A stretch of DNA of 52,768 bases from Gammaproteobacteria bacterium (GTDB taxonomy: Bacteria; Pseudomonadota; Gammaproteobacteria; Thiohalomonadales; Thiohalomonadaceae). Below are positions 21,466 to 32,143 of this stretch, piece after piece. The notes under the pieces were generated by a model. That model had not been told where the DNA came from. It made no database searches and saw only the letters and a list, made by a program, of their open reading frames with translations. The translations under genes were made by a program, and so were the position numbers. The stretch's first letter is position 1, and every line of letters starts with the position of its first letter. The DNA lies in NCBI GenBank assembly GCA_014859545.1, contig JACUTZ010000002.1, forward strand, positions 1-52,768. The letters run 5' to 3'.

Positions 21466-22845
21466 CTAGTGGATTGCCCTGACCTTGAAACGACGACCCT
21501 TGATATTCCCCTCGCTCAAAACCTTGAGGGCCTTTTTGCGGATATTCCGGTCGATGGCCACATAGGCCTGATGCTCGAAGATGTCGATCTTGCCCACCAT
21601 TGCCGCCGGTACCGCATCATTGGCGGTGAGCGCACCGAGTATATCCCCGGCGCGCACCTTCTCCTTGCGCCCGCCGTCGATACAGAGGGTTTGCATCGGT
21701 GCCGGCAGGGAAAAGCCTTCCGGCAGAGTCAGGCTGCGCACTTGCTCCAGCTGCACTGGTGAGCCCTGGTAAGTCTCTATCGCATTGACCCGATAGGCCT
21801 CAGAGGCAATAAACAGACTCAGGGCTATCCCCTTGCTGTCGGCGCGTCCGGTACGTCCTATACGGTGGACATAGATCTCCGGATCACGAGGCAGTTCGAA
21901 ATTAATCACCGCTGCCAGATCCTTGATGTCCAGGCCGCGCGAGGCCACATCGGTCGCCACCAGCACCGGCACACTGCGATTGCTGAAGCGTACCAGCACC
22001 AGATCACGTTCCTTCTGATCCAGATCCCCATGCAGGGCCAGGGCCGCGATACCACGCTGCTGCAATTCCTCACAGACCTCCTGACACTGTTGCCGAGTAT
22101 GGCAAAACACCACCGTTGAGGCCGGTTTGTACTGGGCCAGCAAGGCGGTCAGGCTGCGTACCCGACTGCCCTTCTCCACCTCGTAAAAGAGCTGTCGAAT
22201 CTTGTTGGCATCATGCTGCGCCTCCACCGTGACCTCGACCGGTGAGCGTTGGAAGGCGCTGCTAAGTTGGCGTATCCCCTCGGGGTAGGTGGCCGAGAAC
22301 AGCAGGGTTTGACGCTGCGATGGGGTGGTCGAGAGGATCGCCGCAATGTCATCGTAAAAACCCATATCGAGCATACGATCTGCCTCATCCAGCACCAGTG
22401 TTTGCACATTGGCCAGATTCAGCGTGCCCTTTTGCAAATGTTTGAGAATGCGTCCGGGGGTGCCGACCACGATGTGCGCCCCATGCTCCAACGAGCCGAC
22501 CTGGGGCCCAAACGGCGCACCACCGCACAGTGTCACGATCTTGGTATTGGCACTGGCACGTGCCAGGCCACGCAGGGCCTTGGCTACCTGGTCGGCCAAC
22601 TCACGAGTAGGACAGAGCACCAGTGCCTGGATGGCAAAGATCGCCTGTTTAAGCCCCTGCAACAGACCCAGACCAAAACACACGGTCTTGCCACTGCCGG
22701 TTTTTGCCCTGGCAATCAGATCCGCACCGGCCAGCACATGGGGCAGGGCCTCGGCCTGGATCGGGGTCATCTGCTGGTAGCCCAGCGCATCGAGGTTCGC
22801 CAACACATCGGGCGACAGCTTAAGGCGGGAAAATGCTTGATTCAC
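21466..22845 (-). CDS. dbpA: DEAD-box ATP-dependent RNA helicase DbpA
   Basis: AFSRLKLSPDVLANLDALGYQQMTPIQAEALPHVLAGADLIARAKTGSGKTVCFGLGLL...VLDEADRMLDMGF. Start reassigned to GTG at 22845 (VNQAFSRL). Confidence 0.95.
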   Translation of the reverse strand: MNQAFSRLKLSPDVLANLDALGYQQMTPIQAEALPHVLAGADLIARAKTGSGKTVCFGLGLLQGLKQAIFAIQALVLCPTRELADQVAKALRGLARASANTKIVTLCGGAPFGPQVGSLEHGAHIVVGTPGRILKHLQKGTLNLANVQTLVLDEADRMLDMGFYDDIAAILSTTPSQRQTLLFSATYPEGIRQLSSAFQRSPVEVTVEAQHDANKIRQLFYEVEKGSRVRSLTALLAQYKPASTVVFCHTRQQCQEVCEELQQRGIAALALHGDLDQKERDLVLVRFSNRSVPVLVATDVASRGLDIKDLAAVINFELPRDPEIYVHRIGRTGRADSKGIALSLFIASEAYRVNAIETYQGSPVQLEQVRSLTLPEGFSLPAPMQTLCIDGGRKEKVRAGDILGALTANDAVPAAMVGKIDIFEHQAYVAIDRNIRKKALKVLSEGNIKGRRFKVRAIH

Positions 22846-22948
22846 AGGGAAGCTCTTCGGGGTTGCGACAAGGCCAGGATGTTGGCAACAGGCGCTATGA
22901 TAACAGTAAATCTCCAGCTGGCTGCGCTGCCCTGCCACAAAATGCAAA

Positions 22949-22979
22949 AGGCCCGCAGCACAGCGTGCAGCGGGCCCTG
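22949..22979 (-). terminator. Rho-independent terminator of the chemoreceptor gene
   Basis: Minus strand GGGCCCGCTGCACGCTGTGCTGCGGGCCTTTTGCATTTT. Confidence 0.8.
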
Positions 22980-22998
22980 TCTCGGATCAAGTCGGGGA

Positions 22999-25026
22999 TC
23001 AGGTCTTGAAGTGACCAACCAGCGATTGCAATTGATGGGACATACCGGCCAATTGCTGACTGGCCTCTTCCAGTGAAGCGGTGCTCTCTACCGCCTGATC
23101 GGCAATCTGGGTGATGGTCACCAGGTTGCGATTGATCTCACCGGCCACATCGCCCTGCTGACGTGCCGCATCGGCCATGTGCTGATTCATGTCACGGATG
23201 CGCCCGACCGCGGTGGCGATCGCCTGCAGGGAACTGCCCGCGTGACTGGCCTGTTCGACGCTGCTATTGGCCTGTTCGCGACCGCTTTCCATCACCTTCA
23301 CCGCCTCACGGGCGCCACTTTGCAATTGATTAATCATCGTCTGGATCTCGCTGGTGGAATCCTGGGTACGCGAGGCCAGGCTGCGCACCTCGTCGGCGAC
23401 CACCGCAAAGCCGCGCCCCTGCTCACCGGCACGGGCCGCTTCGATCGCGGCATTGAGGGCCAGCAGATTGGTCTGATCGGCGATATCACCGATCACCACC
23501 AAGACCTTGCCGATCGCCGTCGAATCATGCTCCAGACGCTGGATGACCTCACCCGCCTGACCGACGGCCTTGGCCAGGGCATTGATTTGATTCACCGTCA
23601 GGCGCACCACCTCGGCACCGGCCTGGGCCTCCTCATCGGCCTGACGGGTGGCCTCGGCGGCCATCCCGGCGCTGTCGACCATGTCCTGGGCCGTGGCCAG
23701 CATTTCATTCATGGCGGTGGCCACCTGCTCGGTTTCCTGCTGCTGACGTTCGGCCCCCTGACGGGTCTGCAGGGTAATACTGGACATATTGTCAGCAGCC
23801 TGTGCCAACTGCCCGGTTGACTGGCTGACCGGACCGATGATCTCGCGAATCTTGCCCACAAAGCGGTTAAACGCAACACACATCTGTCCCAGCTCGTCCT
23901 TGGTGTCCATATGCAGTTTGCAGGTCAGATCACCGCCGCCACGGGAAATATCATCCATGGTCGCCGCCGCCAACTTGATCGGTTTGACAATCACCTCTAC
24001 CAGCCACCATATCGCCAACAGACCGACCAGCAAGGCGATCACCGCCATCACCAGCACCACCTGACGGGTGGCATTGGTCTGATTCATCAGATCCGCACTG
24101 CGCAGCTCGGTGGTCTCGCGAAGATGCCCCAACAGGCCATCCAGCTCCTGACTGATGCGCCGATTATGACTCCCCAGCTCGGTGCGGAGCAGCCAGGCAT
24201 CGGTGCGCCACTGCTCACCACCATGGATCACCAGTACGCGCGGGTAATTGCTGACGAACTGGGCATGCGCCTCCAACAACTGCTCGGCGGCATCTTCCTG
24301 TTCGAAGGTAAACAATCTGGAATATGCCTGAAGCTCATCCATCTGCCTGGCCATGTTGCCCATCAGCATTTCAATGGAGTCCACATCATTGGCACCACGA
24401 AACGCCAGATAACCACGCAGGCTGCTCATCACACTGGCCAGGGTGTAGCGCATCTCGCCAAGCAGCAATAACAATTCACGCCGCTCCGCCAACGCGTCCT
24501 GGTTGCGCTCAGCCAGGATCATCTGGCTCAGCAGGTGTAACATGTTCTGGGTGTGAGGATTGATATCTGCTCCCGCATAGGCAAAGGCGGGCTGATTGGC
24601 CTGCAGGTTTTCCACCAGCCCCAGCATCTGTTCGCGCATCGCCGCAAAATCCTTGACACCGGCCTCGACCCCGGACAGGTATTCACCCACCCTGGCATCC
24701 TGACGACTCAACGGCATTTGTTGCAGCGTTTGCAACAGGCTAGCGATACGTTCCAGGCTGCGCTGATAGGCATCCCGATGGATGTCTTCGCTGGTCAGTA
24801 AAAAAAAGCCCAGGGATTTATTGGCCGCATCCACTTCACGGGCCAACTCCATCGCACTGAGGACCGCCGGTTGCACGCTACCGGTAACCATTTCAGCCTG
24901 ATAGCGCACCTGCGCCAGGTTGGCCCAGACCACTACCGCCACCAGCGTGATGATACCCATCAACATGCCAAAGGCCAGCATCAGCTTGGTGCGGACGCGT
25001 AAACTGCCCAGCTTCAACATGGACAT
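22999..25026 (-). CDS. Methyl-accepting chemotaxis protein
   Basis: N-terminal TM, HAMP (AAATMDDISRGGGDLTCKLHMDTKDELGQMCVAFNRFV), signalling tip VIGDIADQTNLLALNAAIEAARAGEQGRGFAVVADEVRSLA. Confidence 0.96.
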   Translation of the reverse strand: MSMLKLGSLRVRTKLMLAFGMLMGIITLVAVVVWANLAQVRYQAEMVTGSVQPAVLSAMELAREVDAANKSLGFFLLTSEDIHRDAYQRSLERIASLLQTLQQMPLSRQDARVGEYLSGVEAGVKDFAAMREQMLGLVENLQANQPAFAYAGADINPHTQNMLHLLSQMILAERNQDALAERRELLLLLGEMRYTLASVMSSLRGYLAFRGANDVDSIEMLMGNMARQMDELQAYSRLFTFEQEDAAEQLLEAHAQFVSNYPRVLVIHGGEQWRTDAWLLRTELGSHNRRISQELDGLLGHLRETTELRSADLMNQTNATRQVVLVMAVIALLVGLLAIWWLVEVIVKPIKLAAATMDDISRGGGDLTCKLHMDTKDELGQMCVAFNRFVGKIREIIGPVSQSTGQLAQAADNMSSITLQTRQGAERQQQETEQVATAMNEMLATAQDMVDSAGMAAEATRQADEEAQAGAEVVRLTVNQINALAKAVGQAGEVIQRLEHDSTAIGKVLVVIGDIADQTNLLALNAAIEAARAGEQGRGFAVVADEVRSLASRTQDSTSEIQTMINQLQSGAREAVKVMESGREQANSSVEQASHAGSSLQAIATAVGRIRDMNQHMADAARQQGDVAGEINRNLVTITQIADQAVESTASLEEASQQLAGMSHQLQSLVGHFKT

Positions 25027-25197
25027 AACTCCTCCTCAATGATTGGTACCGCCCCTCAAACACCAGCTTGAACTCTGGTGACAGTTATTACCTACTATAG
25101 CAGTAGTCTATATGAAACATAAGCGTAACATGCCCTTTTTTCTGTCGGTGTCTGTCCTATCCGTTTACGCCCTTCCGATGGACGACAAACCGCAATA

Positions 25198-25231
25198 AAA
25201 AAGGCGGTATCCTCTCGGATACCGCCTTGCC
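25198..25231 (-). terminator. Hairpin terminator of purC
   Basis: aaaaaaggcggtatcctctcggataccgcctt, with A-run on the left (T-run on the minus strand). Confidence 0.85.
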
Positions 25232-25251
25232 ATCTCCACGATAAAACCACA

Positions 25252-25965
25252 CTAATCCAGCTTGATACCAAGCCGACTGGCCACTTCTTCGTAGGCCTCG
25301 ACCACCCCACCCAGGCCCTGACGAAAACGGTCCTTGTCCAACTTGTTGCGGGTTTGCTTGTCCCACAGGCGACAGCCATCGGGACTGAATTCGTCACCAA
25401 GGATCACCTGGCCATGGAAACGACCAAACTCCAGTTTGTAATCCACCAGCAGCATACCGGCATCATCGAACAGTTTTTTCAGCACCTCATTGACCCGAAA
25501 GGTCAGGGCTTTCATCTGTGCCACGTCCTCATCGCTCGCCCAACCAAAGGTGCGGATGTGATAATCATTGACCATGGGGTCATGCAGGGCATCGTTCTTG
25601 AGGAAAAATTCAAAAGTTGGTGGGTTGAGATCCATCCCATCCTGGACCCCAAGACGGCGCACGATGGAACCGGCGGCGATATTGCGCACCACACACTCCA
25701 CCGGGATCATCGCCATGCGCTTGACCAGGGCCTCGTCATCGCCGAGCAAGCGCTCGAAGTGGGTCGGGATGCCAGCGGCCTGCAAGGTTTGCATGATAAA
25801 GGCATTGAACTTGTTATTGACCATGCCCTTGCGATCCAGCTGCTCGACCTTTTCCCCATCGAAGGCCGAGGTGTCGTTACGAAACTGCAAGACCAGGTAG
25901 TCCGGGTCATCGGTCAAAAAAACCGATTTCGCCTTGCCCGCATAGAGTTCTGCCCGCTTTTCCAT
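25252..25965 (-). CDS. purC: Phosphoribosylaminoimidazole-succinocarboxamide synthase
   Basis: [47 protein letters not shown]; start trimmed from ORF 26040. Confidence 0.96.
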   Translation of the reverse strand: MEKRAELYAGKAKSVFLTDDPDYLVLQFRNDTSAFDGEKVEQLDRKGMVNNKFNAFIMQTLQAAGIPTHFERLLGDDEALVKRMAMIPVECVVRNIAAGSIVRRLGVQDGMDLNPPTFEFFLKNDALHDPMVNDYHIRTFGWASDEDVAQMKALTFRVNEVLKKLFDDAGMLLVDYKLEFGRFHGQVILGDEFSPDGCRLWDKQTRNKLDKDRFRQGLGGVVEAYEEVASRLGIKLD

Positions 25966-25997
25966 CGTTTTACCCTTACAAGGAAGTCCAGAAGAAG

Positions 25998-26033
25998 ATT
26001 TTGCCACAGACGACACAGGGCTCACAGTGAAAC
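25998..26033. repeat. Solo/degenerate arm E9 (CACAGAG class)
   Basis: gattttgccacagacgacacagggctcacagtg; no matching right arm seen before the next CDS. Confidence 0.5.
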
Positions 26034-26051
26034 CTGCCAAGGCCTCCGCTC

Positions 26052-26819
26052 TCAGGCTATTTCGCGCCAGTCCAGCCCATGCTCCTGATCGGCCAGACCA
26101 ACCCAGTCGGCCTCGCAGCCCAGCACCGCACTTAACACTGCTGCAGCCAGCTCGGGGCGATTATTCTGCTCACTCAAGTGCGCCGCCACCAGATGCTGCA
26201 GGCCGTTGTTATCCAACTGCGACAAGAGCTGCCCGGCCTGGGCATTACTCAAGTGCCCCATCCCACCGCCGACCCGCGCCCGCAGCCTGGGTGGATAGGG
26301 TCCGTCTGCCAGCATGGCCTCGTCGTGGTTACATTCCAGGATCAGCGCATCGCAGCCACTGAGTTGGCGGGCAATATGCGCGGTGGGATGGCCGGTATCG
26401 GTCAGCACACCCAGCCGATGCTGGCCATTGCCAAACACAAACTGACAGGGCTCGCGGGCATCGTGCGGTACCGGAAAGGGCTGCACCTGCAGGGCGTCGA
26501 TGGTGAACTCGCTGTGGCAATTGAGCAGCCGGATCTCGGGAAGGCTGCCCAGCCGGTGGGCCGCCGCGCGTGCGGTGCCACCACTCAGCCAGACCGGGAT
26601 ACGATATTTTCGCGCCAGAGGCCCAACCCCACCAAGATGATCCTGATGCTCGTGGGTGAGCATAATCGCACTCAGCTGACTGGCGGATTTCCCCAGGCGT
26701 GCCAAGCGTTGCTCGGTCTCACGCAGGGTAAACCCGCAGTCCACCAGCACGCTGGTCTTCCCTTCTTCGACCAGGGTGCCATTGCCCTTGCTGCCGCTGC
26801 CAAGTAGCGCGAAACGCAC
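26052..26819 (-). CDS. Metallo-beta-lactamase fold hydrolase (YycJ/WalJ-like)
   Basis: [34 protein letters not shown]...[14 protein letters not shown]. Confidence 0.9.
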   Translation of the reverse strand: MRFALLGSGSKGNGTLVEEGKTSVLVDCGFTLRETEQRLARLGKSASQLSAIMLTHEHQDHLGGVGPLARKYRIPVWLSGGTARAAAHRLGSLPEIRLLNCHSEFTIDALQVQPFPVPHDAREPCQFVFGNGQHRLGVLTDTGHPTAHIARQLSGCDALILECNHDEAMLADGPYPPRLRARVGGGMGHLSNAQAGQLLSQLDNNGLQHLVAAHLSEQNNRPELAAAVLSAVLGCEADWVGLADQEHGLDWREIA

Positions 26820-26836
26820 CCGTATCGTGTCCGAAA

Positions 26837-27895
26837 CTAGCGCAGCAATTCGGCCAGCTTATCAAGGATGAGCATCGCCTCATCCTGAGGCAGAACACCA
26901 CCGTCTGCGTCGCGCACCACGATACGGGTGGCCTGATCATCACCACTCAACACAACCTGCCAGCTGCGTTTTTCCTCCGCATCGGCACTACGGCTGAAGA
27001 GGGAACGCAAGCGGCCACGGCTGGCAGGGGCATCGGACAGGGCATCCAAGTCACTGACGTAGTAGATCCCTGCGCTAAAGTTCCGGTCTTGCACGATCAA
27101 ACCGGCCTCATCCAGGGCGATACCGGTGCGCCGCCAAGTCCGTGACAGGCCCTCGCTGACAAACAGGGTATCGGCCACCACACGGGTGCGTGAGACCGGA
27201 CTGGGATCCGGTTCTGTACTCATGACCTGGCGTGCCTGTTGCTCACCATAACCCAGGTGCAGTACCAGACGGTTGAGGATTTCATGCGCCAGCTCCGGGT
27301 CGCTGGGGCGCACATTCCAGGTAGTCTCGACGATATCGGCACTGCGTGAGGCCACCAGCTCCTGCAAGCCATAGTGGCTGACAAAGATTTCTGTGCTGCC
27401 ATCTTCACGGCGTTCCACACGCAGTCGGTATTTATCACGCGTACCAGCCGCATAGGCATTGGGGAAGATGCTGCGAACCAGGCCGGTCAGGAATCCGGCA
27501 GGCACATCGGCGCGGTTCTCGGCCCATTCGGTTTCCATGATGCCAATCGCCATCTCATTACGGCTGAGTTGCAAACCCAGGCTGGACCAGAATTCAACTA
27601 GCCGCGGCCATAACTGCTCGGGCGGACGCTCCACCACCAGCCAGCGATGACGGGCATCCCGCTCGATGCGGATCCCTGTGGCCAAAGGCAGAATAGGACT
27701 GTCTGCCCCCATGCTGCCCAGCGGCAGACGAGCAATATCCTGTTCCGCCGGTCGGGTCAGATCCGGTGGCGTTTCCAGGGTCGGCAGGGATTTGGCTTCC
27801 TTGTAATCGATACGACTGCTTGGGCCGCTGCTACAGGCACTCAGTGCCAGCACAGTGGTGCCAAGCACCATGGCGAAAAATAATCTGGGATACAA
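26837..27895 (-). CDS. bamC: Outer membrane protein assembly factor BamC (NlpB)
   Basis: FFAMVLGTTVLALSACSSGPSSRIDYKEAKSLPTLETPPDLTRP; lipobox LSAC; upstream of dapA is not bamC's usual order but both are adjacent on the same strand (dapA-bamC). Start approximate (TTG). Confidence 0.9.
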   Translation of the reverse strand: MYPRLFFAMVLGTTVLALSACSSGPSSRIDYKEAKSLPTLETPPDLTRPAEQDIARLPLGSMGADSPILPLATGIRIERDARHRWLVVERPPEQLWPRLVEFWSSLGLQLSRNEMAIGIMETEWAENRADVPAGFLTGLVRSIFPNAYAAGTRDKYRLRVERREDGSTEIFVSHYGLQELVASRSADIVETTWNVRPSDPELAHEILNRLVLHLGYGEQQARQVMSTEPDPSPVSRTRVVADTLFVSEGLSRTWRRTGIALDEAGLIVQDRNFSAGIYYVSDLDALSDAPASRGRLRSLFSRSADAEEKRSWQVVLSGDDQATRIVVRDADGGVLPQDEAMLILDKLAELLR

Positions 27896-27914
27896 AACGT
27901 GTTCCTCTACTGAA

Positions 27915-28802
27915 CTACAATACGCCGGCCTGTTGCATCGCCTCGCGTACAGTCGCATGGCAGGAGGCAGACAGCTCGGTCAGTGGCAGACGGATCCCCG
28001 CAGGGATCAGTCCCATTTCGTGCAAGGCCCACTTCACCGGAATGGGGTTGGCCTCAACAAAGAGTTTTTGGTGCAAGGGAATCAGGCGCTGATTGATTGC
28101 CTCGGCGCGGACGAAATCCCCGGCCAGGGCTGCCTCACACATCTCGTGCATGGCCTTGGGCGCCACATTGGCGGTCACCGAGATCCCACCCTTGCAACCC
28201 ATACGCATGAATTCCAGGGTGGTGGCATCGTCACCACTATAGATATCCAGCCGGTCAGCGCAGCGTTCGATCAAGTCCTTGCCGCGCAGCATATCACCGG
28301 TGGCATCCTTGATCCCCACGATATTGGAGATGCTGGCCAAACGCTCGACGGTGTCATTATGCATGTCACAGGCGGTACGCCCCGGTACGTTATAGAGGAT
28401 CTGCGGGATCGCCACCGCCTCTGCCACGGCACGAAAATGGCGATAGAGGCCTTCCTGGGTGGGCTTGTTGTAGTACGGGGTCACCAGCAGGCAGGCATCG
28501 GCCCCGGCCTTCATCGCACAGTGGGTCAGCGCGATCGCCTCACGGGTGGCATTGGCACCGGTACCAGCAATCACCGGTACCCGGCCACGAGCCCATTCAA
28601 CCACCAGACGGATCACCCGGCAATGCTCGTCCTCATCCAGGGTTGAGGCCTCGCCGGTGGTACCCGCCACAACCAGGGCATCGGTGCCATTCTCCACATG
28701 GAACTCAACCAACCGGGCGAAGCTGGCCTCATCAATGCTGCCATCCTCCCGCATCGGGGTCACCAGGGCCACCATGCTGCCGTGAAACATGCCTTTCTCC
28801 AA
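27915..28802 (-). CDS. dapA: 4-hydroxy-tetrahydrodipicolinate synthase
   Basis: [51 protein letters not shown]...[17 protein letters not shown]. Confidence 0.97.
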   Translation of the reverse strand: MEKGMFHGSMVALVTPMREDGSIDEASFARLVEFHVENGTDALVVAGTTGEASTLDEDEHCRVIRLVVEWARGRVPVIAGTGANATREAIALTHCAMKAGADACLLVTPYYNKPTQEGLYRHFRAVAEAVAIPQILYNVPGRTACDMHNDTVERLASISNIVGIKDATGDMLRGKDLIERCADRLDIYSGDDATTLEFMRMGCKGGISVTANVAPKAMHEMCEAALAGDFVRAEAINQRLIPLHQKLFVEANPIPVKWALHEMGLIPAGIRLPLTELSASCHATVREAMQQAGVL

Positions 28803-28971
28803 TGGAAAAAATCAAACGAGCATGGTACTTGGCCACCAAGATTCTGACAAGGGCGAACCGCTGGACGGAACGGACAGGATCAGCCCTGGGGATTCCCGCA
28901 CCCACCCCCTTACTGAGGCATTCAGTACGCGATATCAACGACTTACCCTGGAGCTTCGTCGAAAAAACCGA

Positions 28972-29382
28972 TTACTTGAGCTGTGGCCGGACCAACATAA
29001 TGGAGATGTCGATCATATTCACCACCAGCCCGGCCACGGAGTCATCCATGAAACGCTTCAGGCCGCATGAGCCAGAGCTGCCAAGGACCAGCAAGTCCGC
29101 CTCCCACTCCCTGGCGGTGCAGGCAATCGCCTGGGCGATTCCGCTCACCCCATACACGGGATCGGATTCGAGAAGATGGGTTTCCACCACAATCCCCTCA
29201 CCTACCGCTTTGCTTGCCGCTTGCAGGATTGCCTGCGCGTCGCGGGTATCCGGATCCGCGTCATGATGCACATAAATGATCCCCAAAATACCACCAGAAC
29301 TGACGGCGAAATACCTTGCCTCTGCCAGTGCCTGTTGGTAGGAGTCATCCCTGTCGATCGCAAGCAAGATACGCTGATACAT
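28972..29382 (-). CDS. Universal stress protein (UspA family)
   Basis: MYQRILLAIDRDDSYQQALAEARYFAV...ADLLVLGSSGSCGLKRFMDDSVAGLVVN. Confidence 0.9.
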   Translation of the reverse strand: MYQRILLAIDRDDSYQQALAEARYFAVSSGGILGIIYVHHDADPDTRDAQAILQAASKAVGEGIVVETHLLESDPVYGVSGIAQAIACTAREWEADLLVLGSSGSCGLKRFMDDSVAGLVVNMIDISIMLVRPQLK

Positions 29383-29383
29383 G

Positions 29384-30724
29384 TCAATTCACCCCGCCAC
29401 CGTCGCGTTTAAGTCTGTCGATATAGCGGCGCAGGATCTGCCTCGTTCCCATCTTGCCGACATTGAGGTAGATAACAAAGTGCACAATCGCATGCAAGGC
29501 CATCGCGATCAGCAAGCCCTCAAATATCCCCACCTGATAAACCAGTCCGCCACAAAGAATGGCCAGCACCATCGGATAGGGGCCAAAGTGTGCGACATGC
29601 AACACCCCGGCGATCATCTTGTAGCCAGTAAACATCATCATCACCGCCAGGGTAAACATCGGCAGATATTCCAGATACTGGACCTGCCAAGTGAATAAAC
29701 CCACCACGATGGCGACAATAAGAATGGAAAACTTGGTATAGGCGCCCGCCAGTTTATTGGTGGTGCTTTTTGCCAGGCCATCCAGGTTGGTCATCCCCCC
29801 GAAAAAACTGGCACCGAGGTTTGCCACCCAGATCGCCAATAAGCTATTGTTTGAGTCACATTTGCGCTCCAGCGGATCGATCTTTTCAATCGCCGCATTA
29901 CTCATCACCTGCTCGATAACATCGATCACCGCCAGCATCGCACAGAACAAGACCATATATACCAATAGCAGTATGTTATCGACCTGGGGAATGGGGGCCG
30001 CCAATCTCAGCGCCACCTCTTCCACATGCAGCATCGGTACCTCCACAAATAGCGCGAAGATGACTCCGGAGATAATCAAGACGAAATAGGGAATGGCGGG
30101 CTGCGTATCCCTGAACCGGTATACCAGGGCCACAAAGATCACGTAGGTCAGGACCGAGATCAGCAACATCTGGATACGGGCCGCATCCCAGAAGCCAGCA
30201 GTAGAGACCGCCGTATCAGAAATGGCATAGGTAAAGCTGAAAAACTTCAGGAAGATAGTCAAACCCACCCCGGCCAGAAGCCCTTCCACCAGGTAGATCG
30301 GCACGGCGACCAGCAGGTAGCGTTGCCAGTTGAACCGCCAGATGATGGCCTGCATAATCGCGGTAAGAAAAATGCAGAAGGCCATATTCTCGATGCCGAA
30401 GGATGCAACCCCAAGCGCCAGCACCGGTGCCAGGCCTGCGGCAATACCAGGGCTGCCGATATAATTACCGGGGCGAAACCAGGAAAACAGCCAGCCGATC
30501 AAGCTGGCGAATACCACCGTCGCCAGACCAACCTGGATCGGGTAATCCGACATTATCGCGATGCCAACGGTCAGTGGAATGGCAACCGTACCGGTTACCA
30601 GCCCTGCAGCGACATCACGGGAGGCATAACGCGCCTGAAATGCTGCGCCACCCTTTCCGCCGCTCTCCTCCCCCCCAGCAACGGCACTACGTTCGAAGGA
30701 TAATTTTTTATCGTGTGAATCCAT
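29384..30724 (-). CDS. SulP-family anion transporter (no STAS domain evident)
   Basis: VAAGLVTGTVAIPLTVGIAIMSDYPIQVGLATVVFASLIGWLFSW..GNYIGSPGIAAGLAPVLALG; start trimmed to MDSHDKKLS. Confidence 0.8.
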   Translation of the reverse strand: MDSHDKKLSFERSAVAGGEESGGKGGAAFQARYASRDVAAGLVTGTVAIPLTVGIAIMSDYPIQVGLATVVFASLIGWLFSWFRPGNYIGSPGIAAGLAPVLALGVASFGIENMAFCIFLTAIMQAIIWRFNWQRYLLVAVPIYLVEGLLAGVGLTIFLKFFSFTYAISDTAVSTAGFWDAARIQMLLISVLTYVIFVALVYRFRDTQPAIPYFVLIISGVIFALFVEVPMLHVEEVALRLAAPIPQVDNILLLVYMVLFCAMLAVIDVIEQVMSNAAIEKIDPLERKCDSNNSLLAIWVANLGASFFGGMTNLDGLAKSTTNKLAGAYTKFSILIVAIVVGLFTWQVQYLEYLPMFTLAVMMMFTGYKMIAGVLHVAHFGPYPMVLAILCGGLVYQVGIFEGLLIAMALHAIVHFVIYLNVGKMGTRQILRRYIDRLKRDGGGVN

Positions 30725-30838
30725 TGTTATTGCATTCCTCACCCTTTGCTGGAGAATGTTAGCATGATGGTTTACAAACAGGTATTTTAGCAATCAATTA
30801 TACTACCCGTGTGCGACTGATAACGAGGCCTAGCATCC

Positions 30839-31381
30839 ATGAGTACATCCAACAAGCAGTATCTGGTTATCTCCGCCCTGGGTCAGGACCGCCCCGGCAT
30901 CGTCCGTAATCTGACCCAGCCGATCACTGAACTGAGCGCCAACATCCTCGACAGTCGCATGACCATTCTCGGTGGCGAGTTTGCGATATTAATGATGATC
31001 GAGGGCAGCTGGGACACCATCGCCAAATTGGAGGCCCAGCTGCCGGCGCTGGAGAAAAAACTCGAACTGACCCTGATCAGCAAACGCACCAGCAGCCAGC
31101 GCCAGGAAAACAACAGCCTGCCCTATGCCATCAATGTGATCGCCCTGGACAATCCCGGCATCGTCAGTCAGTTGGCTGAATTCTTTTCCAATCGCCATAT
31201 CAACATCCAGGATTTGCACACCGACAGCTATCATGCCGCCCATACCGGCACGCCAATGTTTAGCGCCACGATGACCGTCAACATTCCAGCCAACACCTCG
31301 ATTGCCCGCCTGCGCGAGGAATTTCTGGATTTCTGCGACGGCATGAACCTGGACGGTCTGATGGAGCCCAGCAAAGGCTAA
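30839..31381 (+). CDS. gcvR: Glycine cleavage system transcriptional repressor-like ACT-domain protein
   Basis: YLVISALGQDRPGIVRNLTQPITELSANILDSRMTILGGEFAILMMIEG; second ACT VIALDNPGIVSQLAEFFSNRHINIQDLHTDSY. Confidence 0.85.
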   Translation: MSTSNKQYLVISALGQDRPGIVRNLTQPITELSANILDSRMTILGGEFAILMMIEGSWDTIAKLEAQLPALEKKLELTLISKRTSSQRQENNSLPYAINVIALDNPGIVSQLAEFFSNRHINIQDLHTDSYHAAHTGTPMFSATMTVNIPANTSIARLREEFLDFCDGMNLDGLMEPSKG

Positions 31382-31420
31382 TCGCTGAATTACACGTACT
31401 GCTCAGCTTTTTTGAAAAGG

Positions 31421-31455
31421 GGCTCACCGCAGAGGCGCAAAGTCGCAGAGGAGTT
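31421..31455. repeat. Solo arm E10 (CGCAGAG class)
   Basis: ggggctcaccgcagaggcgcaaagtcgcagaggag; no clear right arm before bcp. Confidence 0.65.
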
Positions 31456-31614
31456 TTGCCCTTGGCGACATGTTCTTGACATTGCCAACCGCACGTAGTG
31501 TTGCCATCTGCGCTAAAGTAGCCTCTGATTGCGTGTGAGCGGTTAGCGCTACTGTATGAATGCCCCCAATAGGGGAGCAAATATTTACCATTAGACATTA
31601 TTTGAGGAGTCAGC

Positions 31615-32085
31615 ATGAGTCACGTCAGCCTGAATGAAAAAGTACCCGACTTCCGCCTTCCCGCCACTGGCGACCAGCAGCTCAGTTTGAAGGATTTCAA
31701 GGGCAAGAATCTGGTAATCTACTTTTACCCCAAGGACAGCACCCCCGGCTGCACCACCGAGGGTCAGGATTTTCGCGATCACCACGATGCGTTTACCGCC
31801 CTGAATACCGTGATCCTTGGGGTCTCCCGCGACAGCATCAAATCCCATGAAAACTTCAAGGCCAAGCAGGATTTCCCCTTTGAACTACTGTCCGATGCCG
31901 ATGAAACCCTCTGTCAGCTATTCGATGTGATCAAGGAAAAGAACATGTATGGCAAGACCGTACTGGGGATCGAACGCAGCACCTTTCTGATCGACAGCCA
32001 GGGCACGCTGCGCCAGGCCTGGCGCAAGGTCAAGGTCGATGGCCATGTGGCCGAGGTACTGGCCGCAGTCAAGGCGCTGGCCTAG
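31615..32085 (+). CDS. bcp: Thioredoxin-dependent peroxiredoxin (Bcp/PrxQ)
   Basis: LVIYFYPKDSTPGCTTEGQDFRDHHDAF. Confidence 0.95.
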   Translation: MSHVSLNEKVPDFRLPATGDQQLSLKDFKGKNLVIYFYPKDSTPGCTTEGQDFRDHHDAFTALNTVILGVSRDSIKSHENFKAKQDFPFELLSDADETLCQLFDVIKEKNMYGKTVLGIERSTFLIDSQGTLRQAWRKVKVDGHVAEVLAAVKALA

Positions 32086-32143
32086 CCCTTCTTAATCCGG
32101 TAATGTCGAGAAATCGCTTATTAACCACACGGAAACCGCCCTG

